Source: Cryoendolithus antarcticus
Taxonomy: Eukaryota; Ascomycota; Dothideomycetes; Cladosporiales; Cladosporiaceae
DNA length: 64,000 bases
NCBI GenBank assembly: GCA_002077065.1
Contig: NAJO01000001.1
Span: forward strand, 372,001-436,000
Direction: 5' to 3'
Shown: positions 22,528 through 31,950 of the stretch, one piece after another
Numbering within the stretch: position 1 is the stretch's first letter
How the letters are laid out: the number at the start of each line of letters is the position of its first letter
Position numbers and translations under genes: made by a program
The notes under the pieces: generated by a model
The model's input: only the letters and a program-made list of their open reading frames with translations
Database searches by the model: none
Told to the model about the DNA's origin: nothing

Positions 22528-23496
22528 ATGCCGGGCTTCTTGGACCTCTTAACGTCGGATGGCATCGATCGGCCGGAGTGGCTCCAACCTTCGCACGTCC
22601 TGTCTGTCTGTTCCGAGACATTGGCGCGTCCAAGCCTTTGCAAAGTCCCCGAGCCTATTCCTGAGATTCTCAAGGATATGGCAGTACTTTGTCAACTTGG
22701 GGTCAGTCTGAGATCGCTTTCGCCGCGACTTATCGACGCACGCAGGGATAGTCCCCTCGAGATCTACCTGTCTTTTGCAGATCCAGATGAAGATGGTGTA
22801 CTCGACGGGATGCGTCAGCTCCAACCATGGAATCTTCCGAACGCACTCGCGTCTTCAAGATATCTAGAAGATCTCCATGCGTCCTGCTGCGATCGCAGTG
22901 TTCTGGAGTCGTCTACTGAGGCATGGACCCGACTCGACGCTTTCTGGACTTCAATGCAAGCTACCTCGCCATCTGCAGTGTTAGGGTCGAACGACGAAAC
23001 AAGCGAGTAACTCGAGTCGTCGTGGCGTTACGACAATGGATCCGATGAGGGCGAAACCCATCCTAGCCTGAGATCAAGCAATGCTGTAGCAGGACCAAGG
23101 CATCGCGAAAACGTTGAACCTTTACCTGTATTGCCGGTCCAGCGCAACGGATACCAGCTGCTCGCATCTGGATGGACGGTCAACGTCATCCTCGTGAGCA
23201 AGCAAAGCCAGGCCACGTTCTGGAAGCTATTCGATGGCCGAAGCTCCATGAGACTCGAAGAACTTGTATTGGCGCTCAAGGATGCAGGCTTTGTGCAAGC
23301 GAGGAAATCTGGTGGCTCCCATGTCCAGTTCACCCGTCCTCCAACCAGTGACGTTCCAGCGGCTACGCTGACACTTGCTCGTCATGGTACTGCAGGTCAG
23401 AAGGTTGACAAGCACAGGGTCAAGTATTGGATGAAGGATCTTGTGGACCAGCTGGATGTGACGCGAGAGAGCTTTATTCTGCGGAAGATAGGGTGA
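22528..23496 (+). CDS. Protein with C-terminal HicA-like (YcfA-type) domain
   Basis: One frame is open from 22456 to 23496 apart from a TAA at 23008-23010. The stop may lie in a 60 bp intron (donor GTAACT at 23007, acceptor AG at 23065-23066), which keeps the frame; otherwise it is a nonsense mutation. The last 80 residues (23248-23493) match the HicA toxin fold, a small dsRBD-like RNase of bacterial toxin-antitoxin pairs: an N-terminal helix (ELVLALKDAGF), the GSH motif carrying the catalytic-type histidine (KSGGSHVQF), a TLTLARHG strand and a C-terminal helix. No HicB-like antitoxin is visible nearby. The N-terminal 250 residues are unrecognised. The first ATG in frame is 22528, but the true start may lie upstream in the broken region. 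Confidence 0.5.
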
Positions 23497-23765
23497 GCAG
23501 GGGGTACGTGATGAGACGGTCTAGCGTTACTTGTAAAAGTCCTGCTCACTAGCAGTTTGTTGACTGATCATTGAACCGTCCAGCATTCGTTCCATTGCAC
23601 TGCTATCAGTGCTGCATGCATCATCTCGACGACACTCGATCTGAAATATCGTGGTCTCATGCCTGTCGTGACGTTCCTCATCTACATTCGTGGCTGCCAC
23701 TCGCTGCTGTAATGGGCCATTCTCACGGGACGACGTCACGTCGCCGTGGCCCCGTAAGCACCAGC

Positions 23766-26024
23766 TCAAGGCTGGAACTCAAGATTCCATGCTGGCCGCC
23801 CATACCTCCATTCACTGAACCCCACCTCCCCAGGCATCTCCCTTCCATCACTCAGCCTCAGCCGCGGGAAGTGATCATTGACCCATACGTAGTCCACGCC
23901 CTCCCTCGGCGAAGCGCCATAGTCGACAGGCGTAGGCGGGTATCGGACAGCAGTCTGCGGGTAGCCGAAGGTTGGCGGCCGGTCGACACCAGGATGAGGC
24001 AGATTCTGGGCACTGGGGTTAGAGGGATGACTATAGGAGCCGACGCCGAGGAACCACTGCGCATAGTCGTAGGAGAGAGTCAGGGCGCGGGTGAAGAGGC
24101 TCACATTGTTTGGTTCGGAGGATGAGGTACTGGAGTCGGAGGACTCTGCCTCTTCGGTATCGTCTTTAGATGTTTTCGAAGGCACGTCTTTGGCTGCGAC
24201 TGGGAGCTCACAAGCCTTTGCCACTTTCTTCGCCAAGTCGTCGTTCACCAGTACTAGGGCGCCCGAATGCCAGCCAGCGGCCGTAACGCTTAACGCAAAG
24301 TAAGCTCCGAGCCCATCTTCGTCTTCTTCCTGCAAGCCGAACTTCTCCTCCCAGTTGCGACCTTCCTGCTCAACCCACTCACTGACCTCGCCCTGCCCCG
24401 TGATATCTGGACTGCCGATAGCCATACGCAATCTTTCAGCGGCCTCTTCTGCACTCGCACCGCCAGAAGTGAGAAATGAGATCCACTGCTGCTTCTCGTG
24501 CTCGAACCAGACTCGACGGCCCTCAGTATACGCATGAGGCACCAGTCTACCATCGCCACCCATAGCTTGATAGCGGATACCTCGTAGCCGGCCTTCCGGA
24601 TCACCGTGACCGCCAAGACCCAGTGCGCCGCAGGCTTGAGGCTCGGTGCCGTAGCTCGTGATGTAGCCTGGTGCGTGGAGGGCGTGGAAGTGATAGTCGC
24701 CGAATGCCACGCTGATCACGTCGTGATGTTGAAGTGCAGGGATGCGTTTGAAGATCTCTTGGTCAGTGTTCTGGTTTTGCAGTAAATCCATTATATGGTC
24801 TTGGTGCGCTGTCAGGACTGCACCAGAGCGCGTGAAGACCGCAAAGTTGTGAAAGCTGCCTTGCACGTCTGTGGCGAAGGCCTCGTCTGGGTTGTCCGAT
24901 GTTGTGAGTTGAATTTCGAGAGGTTCGCTGATAGACTGGCTGTCGTCGCTCCAAGTGATTTGTGAGACGAAGAGCTTGCCGAGGGAGGTGTTGAAGAGGA
25001 CCACAGCTTCCAATGCAATGAAGTTCAGCACCTCGCCCACGGTCTCCTCGAGTGAAGCGTCTTCAGCCTGCGTGCTTCTCCCGCTTCGTGTCTTCCGCCA
25101 GCTTGTCTTCGGCACCGCAACGCTCTCAAGCACCAATGCAGTGTCCTCAGCTTCTATATCGTCTTCCTCTCGTTGAAGCGGTTCCCATACCACAATTCCG
25201 CTCCCTTCGATCAACGCTGCGCTTTTGTTCCACCCTGCTACAACTTTCTTCACCACACCCCTGCCAGAGACTCCTCCAGGCCCATTGGTATCATGCTCAA
25301 TGAACCTCACTTGTAACCCAGCATGCTCGATATTCTGCCACGTCCAGATCCTCCCACTATCACTCAAGGCCAACACGTGACCTCTCCCAGCACTGAATTG
25401 CTGAACAGCAGTAGCTTCATCATACCTCTCCTGAGGTTGCACGACTCCACTCGGAAACCTCAGCGCCGTCAATTCCGGCTTCGTTGGCTGCATGAAGGGC
25501 GGCCGTCGCTGATTGGAGTGCAGTCCATCCATGACTCCCACAGTATACAGCGCTCCCTTGCTCGTGAGTAGTGTAGTACTCCACCCTCCGCACTGCAGAT
25601 CCGATATCACGCCCAAACCCTCCGTCCCTGCCATCGCCCTAGGCCAACTCACATGCCTCATCCGCATTTGCCTGAGCCTTCTCATGCCAGGCGGCATAGT
25701 AGCTAAGTCCGCTCTCGAGGCAAAGCTATGCCCTAGGCAAGCTTTGTCGTTGTCGCCCCATGTCATAACCCGGCTCTGCGTGAAGAGCCGCTTATAGAGC
25801 TTCTGCCATCTGTGGCCGTTGGTTTGGACGACTGGCTGATTAGGGACGCGGAAAGTCGTTCGGACCAGGTGAGACCAGTAAGCGGGATCGTGGACGAGGG
25901 ATGGCGAGTGTAGGTCCCGGCATGTCGAGGTCAGAGAGAGGAAGGAGGACGCATCTAGGTAGGGGAGGAGCAGCAAGATGATGTCGATGGGGAAGTCGAG
26001 GAGAGTTGTCGGTGGTGTGGCCAT
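23766..26024 (-). CDS. SAF1: F-box / RCC1-repeat protein (SCF-associated factor Saf1-like)
   Basis: A 752-residue protein with an N-terminal F-box (about 7-55, LLDFPIDIILLLLPYLDAS...CRDLHSPSL) followed by RCC1-type repeats: MTWGDNDKACLGHSF, the CGGWSTTLLTSKGALYTVG blade, the FSAGRGHVLALSDSGRIWTW blade and a late AFGDYHFHALHAPGYITSYG blade. This layout matches fungal Saf1-like SCF substrate receptors (Saf1 recruits adenine deaminase Aah1 in yeast). The C-terminal 120 residues contain an acidic Ser-rich spacer and a conserved Pro/Tyr-rich end. The frame is open upstream to 26198; I use ATG 26024 because it directly precedes the F-box. Target specificity cannot be read from sequence. Confidence 0.85.
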   Translation of the reverse strand: MATPPTTLLDFPIDIILLLLPYLDASSFLSLTSTCRDLHSPSLVHDPAYWSHLVRTTFRVPNQPVVQTNGHRWQKLYKRLFTQSRVMTWGDNDKACLGHSFASRADLATMPPGMRRLRQMRMRHVSWPRAMAGTEGLGVISDLQCGGWSTTLLTSKGALYTVGVMDGLHSNQRRPPFMQPTKPELTALRFPSGVVQPQERYDEATAVQQFSAGRGHVLALSDSGRIWTWQNIEHAGLQVRFIEHDTNGPGGVSGRGVVKKVVAGWNKSAALIEGSGIVVWEPLQREEDDIEAEDTALVLESVAVPKTSWRKTRSGRSTQAEDASLEETVGEVLNFIALEAVVLFNTSLGKLFVSQITWSDDSQSISEPLEIQLTTSDNPDEAFATDVQGSFHNFAVFTRSGAVLTAHQDHIMDLLQNQNTDQEIFKRIPALQHHDVISVAFGDYHFHALHAPGYITSYGTEPQACGALGLGGHGDPEGRLRGIRYQAMGGDGRLVPHAYTEGRRVWFEHEKQQWISFLTSGGASAEEAAERLRMAIGSPDITGQGEVSEWVEQEGRNWEEKFGLQEEDEDGLGAYFALSVTAAGWHSGALVLVNDDLAKKVAKACELPVAAKDVPSKTSKDDTEEAESSDSSTSSSEPNNVSLFTRALTLSYDYAQWFLGVGSYSHPSNPSAQNLPHPGVDRPPTFGYPQTAVRYPPTPVDYGASPREGVDYVWVNDHFPRLRLSDGREMPGEVGFSEWRYGRPAWNLEFQP

Positions 26025-26489
26025 GTCAGATGGGGACGGACAAAGTTGTGTCCCTCTCGAGATGGTAGAGGCAGTACATGAGAGAAGGAGGAAGCGATCA
26101 GGCAGATGTTTACCAACCTTGAATGCCTTGCATTGCAACCCACTAAAACGTACGTCACCAGCGATCGACACCAACAATAACATGCCAGCTCGTGACACCC
26201 ATCAAAGGGAGTGTCATGTCGGGTCGAAGACGACGAACGGTCTTGCCAGAAGGCAGCTCGAAGATCAAGGAAGTGTTCGAGCTCGACGTGCAAAGATCAG
26301 ACATGCGGACGAGGCATTGGAAGCTTGCGAGAACGAAGACTTTCCTTAGGTAGCTTCATAAAAGTTGAAGCAACGCTACCTATTGCGCTACGCGAACGAC
26401 GACCACTGCAGGCCGTAATCTAGATGGGTATCATGGAGTCGTAAGCCAGATCACCACCGTCCAGGTCCATTACACTTCAACAGTCTTCC
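26025..26489. other. Upstream region of the F-box/RCC1 gene
   Basis: Holds the SAF1-like promoter and the 3' end of the next minus-strand gene. Nothing else recognised. Confidence 0.45.
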
Positions 26490-28355
26490 CTACCGGTAAT
26501 ACTCCCTCCCATACATGCTATTCCTCCTCCCCGGGCCCTCATACTCAAACGCCCTTGACGCTCGCTTCGGCTCCGCCCTCAAGTAATCAACCCCTCGATC
26601 ACCCCGCCCAAAGTCCGCCTCATAAATACCCTCAGCATAGTCCGTCAGCCGCCTTGCAGGCGTATAACGAGGCTGTGCAGGATAGTCATCATGAGTAGCC
26701 GCGTGGATAAGTCTCGGCCGTTGCTGTGGCGAGTAGTCTGACAAGCGTCTCCCACGGTCGCGATCATCGCGATACCCGCCGCCAGGCGTGACCTCGTAGT
26801 GATGGCCACGGCGGTCTTTGTAATACTTCTGGTCTCGTCTATATCCTTTGTCGCCACTCTGTCGACGATGCAGAGAGCCAGCTGGCCGCCGCCCGTTGCG
26901 ATCAGGTGATGTAGCAGGCGAGCTGTATCGCGGCGATCGTGGTGGCGTCCAGATATCATCACGGAAGCCGGAGCCTTCACTCGATCCGGAGCCGGCGTTC
27001 CAGCCCTCGACCTTGTCCTTCACTTCCGCAAGATCATTGCGCACTTTGCGGAGATCCTTGGAGAGTCGGCGGTCGCGTGCGTCCTCGCGGCGACGACGAG
27101 ACCGCGAACGACGGCGCTCATCTTCGCGATCGAGCTCCTCCTGACGCAGACGGGACTGCGAACGAGGGCGTGTTGTGATGCGGGCTGGGCCGTATGGCTC
27201 ATAGGCGTTAGCACCGTACGCGTCGTATTGTGCCTGCGCGCCGACTTCCGGCTGGAAGGGATTCAGGGGTGGTGGCATCGGGACTGCTGGCGGCACATTG
27301 TGATGCCGTGCGTAGTCGTCTACTGGGATGGCGCCTGGGACGTGTGCGAAAGGATCGCCTTGAAGTGGCTGCTGTGCGTAAGGCTGCTGATTGAAGTTCT
27401 GTCCACCAAATGCGTCGCCGTGGTGAGCGAAGTTGTCTTGGCGATTGTTGTGCTGGTTGCCGTGGCCAGAGAAGGGATCTGTGCCGTACAGATCATCCTG
27501 AAACTGGTGCTGATGGTTGTTGTTCTTCTTCTTGTTTGACTTGGCGGGTGGCGTGTCGTACATGATGCTGGCAAGCAGATCGTCGTCGAGGTCGCTCTGC
27601 TTCTTCTTGTTGACGTTGTCTTTCTTGCCGTCCTTCTTGCCAAGGTTGGCGTTCAGTGGCACAGAGAGGTCAATGATCTCGCCATAGTCGTATGATGTAG
27701 AGGTGTTCGGTTTCTTGGGATTGCTGGACTTGACAGCCTGCCGCCGTATAATGAGCCGAAGCTTGGTGGTCACGATATTATCCTGGAAGAAATTCACTTT
27801 GACGCGCTCATCGATCTTTGCAACATCAAACAGCACCCATTCGACGTTGGTCTCCCTCTCGCGATTGGTCTTTTGGTTGATGAGGCGATCCACGATACCT
27901 TGTTGCTCGGTGCTGAGTTCTTTGGTGAAGTATGTACCAGCAGTGACCCCAGACTTCTGCAAGTGCTTCCGTCCCATCGCTTCGAGTCTCACATCGTCGA
28001 GCGGAATCGGCCGACTGCCGACTTTGGACCACACGGGCTTCTCGCCGTTGGGCGGCGTGATTTTGGTCAGCACGAAGCCTTCATGTCTGATCTCGACCGG
28101 CTTTGTCGAGGTCGATGTAGTCTTCTTGTCTTTGAAGTCATCGTCGAGATAAGAGACGCCCTTCTTGTTCTTCTTGTTGTTGCCGCCCCCGCCGATATGG
28201 GTATCGCCAAGCACAGCCTCGAGCCCGTCAATATCATTGTGACGACCAGTGCCGAAATCGCCATACGAGTCGAAGCGATCGTCTACTGGGAAGACGTCTA
28301 CGTTGTGGCCGCCCATGCCGTGATCCCGCGGCGGCGGCGGAATGTTGTACGCCAT
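26490..28355 (-). CDS. Unrecognised low-complexity protein with Arg/Ser/Asp-rich C-terminus
   Basis: A 621-residue protein of unknown function, start taken as MAYNIPPPPRD at ATG 28355 (frame open to 28418). Residues 1-90 are Gly/Asp/Asn-rich. A folded-looking segment of about 150 residues follows: VEIRHEGFVLTKITPPNG, then LSTEQQGIVDRLINQKTNRE, then EWVLFDVAKIDERVKVNFF. The middle is Asn/His/Gln-rich, and the last 250 residues are Arg, Asp, Tyr and Ser-rich with RRRSRSRRRRE. This resembles fungal proteins of phase-separating or RNA-binding character, but no RRM, zinc finger or RGG array was found. It is a single exon. Confidence 0.75.
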   Translation of the reverse strand: MAYNIPPPPRDHGMGGHNVDVFPVDDRFDSYGDFGTGRHNDIDGLEAVLGDTHIGGGGNNKKNKKGVSYLDDDFKDKKTTSTSTKPVEIRHEGFVLTKITPPNGEKPVWSKVGSRPIPLDDVRLEAMGRKHLQKSGVTAGTYFTKELSTEQQGIVDRLINQKTNRERETNVEWVLFDVAKIDERVKVNFFQDNIVTTKLRLIIRRQAVKSSNPKKPNTSTSYDYGEIIDLSVPLNANLGKKDGKKDNVNKKKQSDLDDDLLASIMYDTPPAKSNKKKNNNHQHQFQDDLYGTDPFSGHGNQHNNRQDNFAHHGDAFGGQNFNQQPYAQQPLQGDPFAHVPGAIPVDDYARHHNVPPAVPMPPPLNPFQPEVGAQAQYDAYGANAYEPYGPARITTRPRSQSRLRQEELDREDERRRSRSRRRREDARDRRLSKDLRKVRNDLAEVKDKVEGWNAGSGSSEGSGFRDDIWTPPRSPRYSSPATSPDRNGRRPAGSLHRRQSGDKGYRRDQKYYKDRRGHHYEVTPGGGYRDDRDRGRRLSDYSPQQRPRLIHAATHDDYPAQPRYTPARRLTDYAEGIYEADFGRGDRGVDYLRAEPKRASRAFEYEGPGRRNSMYGREYYR

Positions 28356-30418
28356 GGCTGAGTCAGGTATAGCGAGCCTGCGTATCTGCTGCAGTCTAGT
28401 TGCGGGACCAGCTCGCAACAGATAGATTCGCTGAGTCAGTGACTTGGTAGAGGTAGAGTTGCGACAAGGAAAGAAAGGAAGCTAAGGCAACTTCTTGAAT
28501 TGACAGGGAAGAACTAGGACATATACAATCCTGTAGATCAGCCGCAATGACAAGCGAAAATGGTATAGTTGCCTCACGGGAATACATGGGTACAGTTAAT
28601 GTACGTTGCCCCGGTCGTAACCGTCTGGAGTCATAGAGGCAGCCTGGCGCGGCACAGGCGATTAGTTAGCTAGCTTGCCAATCGGGTGTGGGTACGACTA
28701 GGCACCATTGGACGGTACAATGACCAGATCGTGGTCGTTTCGCAGACCAACAATGCCAGGTGATCGCTTTCTGCGCGGCGGCAGTGGTCGGTTGCCTTGT
28801 TCTGCTGCGGAGTGAGCTCAAGCACTGCGCCCGGGTGCATGCATGAGAGCTGCATGCGGGCGCTGGGGCGGCCTCCCTGAGCTCGTTCGCGAGAGACCAG
28901 TTTACTGTAACAGATCAGCTGATGATAGTGTTTGACAGAGCGCTGGCAAGAGCGCCGTATCGATGCGAAATCTTCGCATTGTGCCGATGCCAATGGAATC
29001 ATGTCGCGATGAAGAAGTCGAAACATCTGTAAGCGCGTCCTGCGGAAAATGCCTGAGGCAACACAATGTTCCTGCCTAGTCCACGCGGGCCTTGTGCCCG
29101 TCGATCGGCTCTCGATCGGCTCATACATTCCATGGTCAGTCACCACAACGCCTACGCCCCGGTACCTCAATCGTGCCGAGACCTTCGCCAGCTCTCTCAC
29201 ACCCTCCACGGGTCCTCCCACAATGAAGGCAACTGTCTCGGATGATTCCCTGCTCCGGACGAAAGACCAGGTGAGGTCGAGGGAAGCTCATCTATGTATA
29301 TCATATATGTACTCCACCACCCCCATCTCTCGCCCTATGCACTGTCGTGCTTTTGTCGCGGCTCTCAAGACCCAATGCCACGTTCATGAGGTCGTCTAGT
29401 GCACAACATTGCGTCCGAGCAGCCTATGCCGTATGGCCAGCATGAATCTACCGACTGCAAGCTACGAGGCAACATACCGACAGGTCGAGACAACCGCTGC
29501 TGCACCATACAGTGACTCCAGCGCGGGGTCGCGCAGATTGACAGCGCATCAGAGGCCGCAGACATGCATGGCCGAGAGCTTGCAGCTGCGAGTACAGACG
29601 AGTGGTGCTCAGCCACTTGCGCAGCTAGGCAGCCAATGGCCGCAATGACTCCGACTAGCTAGGTCTTGGAGCGCGGACTTGACTGTCGCTACTCTCCCGT
29701 TGTTGCGTTCCGGCTGCGATACGAGATCAAAGATCTTGACATGAAACAATTACTGCTGCAAGTCGCGTGCTTTCGCTTCAGCATCGCAGTGCGCTCACAA
29801 CGGCCTGTACAAAAAGTCGAAACGAGGAGCACGTTGGCGCTCAGCAGCATGTGATGCTCTAGTGATGATAAGTTCGTGTTGCGCGAGGAGAGCAGCTACC
29901 CCCCGATTCGATGAGTATAGATGCGCAAGTTGAGTTGGCTTTCCACCAAACCGATGTCTCCGCTATGTAAGGTATCTCAATACCCTCTGTCAGATGGCAA
30001 GATCAGCTCTCTGTCTTTCGTCGCATCATTGGAGAATCATGTTCGGTGAGGCAGTGCGAAATTCTAGCACTTCAGTGCTAACAGGAGGCAAAACGATCTA
30101 CAACGGACCGCAGTCTCGTAAAATTGGGCAGCGTACACCCTCTACTAGGACCCGATCTTGCAGACTGGTTTCAAACGGTACTGCGCCGCTATGTCTATCA
30201 ATTTTTTTTTGAATATTCTGAGGCATCACTGCGGTCACCGGGTTCAGGGCGCAGGTGTTGGTACTCATCAACTACCAACTTGGCACGAATCCTCCCAGCC
30301 CGACGACACAGTATATCAACATGTCCTCTCTGCTGTGTGACGGCGCAGATACGCCCTCAGACCAAAACTTCCACGCCACCGACGCCCCACTAAGCGCCAG
30401 AACCGAAAGCATCACGGC
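28356..30418. other. Gene-poor 2 kb region
   Basis: No intact gene found. A minus-strand frame at 28670-29290 looks partly coding (separate entry). A run of ten T lies at about 30200-30209. The last few hundred bases should include the promoter of the gene at 30419. Confidence 0.4.
28670..29290 (-). pseudogene. Possible gene fragment, weak spherulin-4-like character
   Basis: Read on the minus strand, the first 60 residues look like real protein (SETVAFIVGGPVEGVRELAK, then LRYRGVGVVVTDHGMYEPIE), a beta-alpha-beta pattern that faintly recalls the C-terminal end of spherulin-4-like surface proteins (valine-rich strand, VTD, acidic-Pro). After that the frame degenerates into Arg/Ser/Cys-rich sequence. 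No start or upstream domain was found. Probably a fragment or chance. Confidence 0.22.
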
Positions 30419-30959
30419 ATGGCGACACAAGTCTGCACGCACTGTGGCGGCGATGTAGATATCGAGATGATGTAAGCGAATCATTGCTACGAACCTGACC
30501 TTATCGCTGACACTAATCATCAGCGCCGCACCGGCTTACTCGCGCAACGACCAACCCCAGGCAGCCAACGACGCTGCCATCGCCCACGCTCTCCAAGAAG
30601 CCAACGCCCCGGTCGAACGTCACATCTGCCCCAGCTGCCGCAACATTGCCGTCGAGCGATTGAAGCCCGCGTCCAACGCCCTAAGATGGTGGTACGCGAT
30701 ATCCTGGCTCGCTCTCTTCGTCCTGCTCATCTGGAGCCTGGCTGTGGCGTACACGACCAACAGCAACGTCAAGGCCTCCAGTCAGGCCGCGAAGTATTCG
30801 AGATACTACACGTATACAGTGACTTCGACTAGGACGACGACATCGATTAGGTATGGCTACGAGACTGTTACGTCTAGAATTACGATTACCGCGTGTCCGG
30901 GAACAAGTACGACGAATTTTATTGTACCGGTGCAGACAGCGACGAGTACGGCGGGGTGA
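30419..30959 (+). CDS. Small CxxC...CxxC single-pass membrane protein (2 exons)
   Basis: A 162-residue protein in two exons: 30419-30471 and 30524-30959, joined across a 52 bp intron with donor GTAAGC and acceptor CAG. The first exon alone gives only 17 codons. The N-terminal half carries two CxxC pairs (Cys 6/9 in VCTHCGG and Cys 53/56 in HICPSCRN) that could form a zinc ribbon. A hydrophobic segment (about 73-94, ISWLALFVLLIWSLAVAY) follows, then a Ser/Thr/Tyr-rich tail. With no signal peptide, the Cys-rich half is likely cytosolic and the tail lumenal or external. Function unknown; intron placement and reading are convincing. Confidence 0.7.
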
Positions 30960-31222
30960 TGGAACCTGTTGACATCTGGGTCGAGGGTTTGGACTTCAGG
31001 TAATTTGGCATTGGACCGGCTGTCCAACATGAAGCGATGACAACTGTTTATAAATTTGATAATGAGAACAAGAATGGACATGCGAATGTTTCAATCACAG
31101 CTTATCTACCATCAAAATCGGTTGTCACGAAACGCCAAGCTACCTGAAGCCTTCCCCCAAAGCCACTAACTACCAGACCGTGAGATCTTTCAACGTGGCG
31201 GAACTGCCCAGTTGCGCATGAC

Positions 31223-31950
31223 CTAGTACCTTCCGTAGCTGCTGCCTCCGTGGCTACTGCCATGATGCGAGCTGCCACCGTGATGGCTCCCACTGTGCCC
31301 ACTCTGCGGCCTCGGGCTCGTCTTCCCGCCCTTGTACTTGTCCTCCATCTTGCTGCCGAGGAAAGCGCCTGCTAACGTTCCAAGAATGCCGTGATCAGCC
31401 TTCTTGCCTAGGAAGTGGCCACCGAGCCCGCCTGCTACGGCGCCCATGAAGCCACGCTCGCCCTCTTGCGGGTTATTAGGGTCGCGCGGGTCTGCATTGT
31501 AGCCGTATGGGTTCGCTGGGTCGCCTGAGGGAGGCGCGCCGGCGCCCCAAGGCTGTTGTTGATGTTGCTGATTGTGGGAGTATTGGTCGTGTTGCTGTTG
31601 ACCGTATTGAGGGGTTTGGTTGTATTGTGACTGTTGATTGCTAGAAGAACCTTTAGCTTTGCCGCGTGTTGCGCTGGTCTGGCGGAACAGCCAGCTTACT
31701 ATTGATCATGGCCATAGCCTCCAGGTTGCTGCTGGCTGTTCTGGTAGCCCCCGTGCGCGAGCGGCTGTCCGTAGCCGCCACTATGGCCATGGGGCTGCTC
31801 GCCGTAGGTCGGCGCAGGCGGACCGCCATATGCGCCAGTCTGGCCGTACGGTTGCTGTTGGTAGTTGCCTTGGCCCTGATCATACTGTTGGCCGTACTGG
31901 GGCTGCTGGGGCGGGTAGCCCTGCTGGTTGTGGTCGTAGGGTCCAGACAT
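31223..31950 (-). CDS. Gln/Tyr/Gly-rich glycine-zipper protein (2 exons)
   Basis: A 222-residue protein in two exons, 31950-31700 and 31640-31223, with a 59 bp intron (GTAAGC...TAG at 31699-31641). The first exon is a prion-like tract rich in Gln, Tyr, Gly and Pro. After further Gln/Asn-rich sequence and a DPRDPNNPQEGERGF linker comes a glycine zipper (GAVAGGLGGHFLGKKADHG, then GTLAGAFLGSKMEDKYK), as in the Gly-zipper 2TM domain that can insert in membranes. The end is His/Ser/Gly-rich. Upstream, a CCCCT at 32071-32075 (AGGGG on the coding strand, stress-element-like) and an A/T-rich TATTTATG near 32060 may form the promoter. Similar fungal proteins are often stress-induced; here that is inference. 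Confidence 0.72.

Noticed and set aside
22456..23496. Complete bacterial-type HicAB toxin-antitoxin locus
   Set aside because: No HicB-like antitoxin frame before or after, and the HicA-like part is fused to a longer fungal-looking protein.
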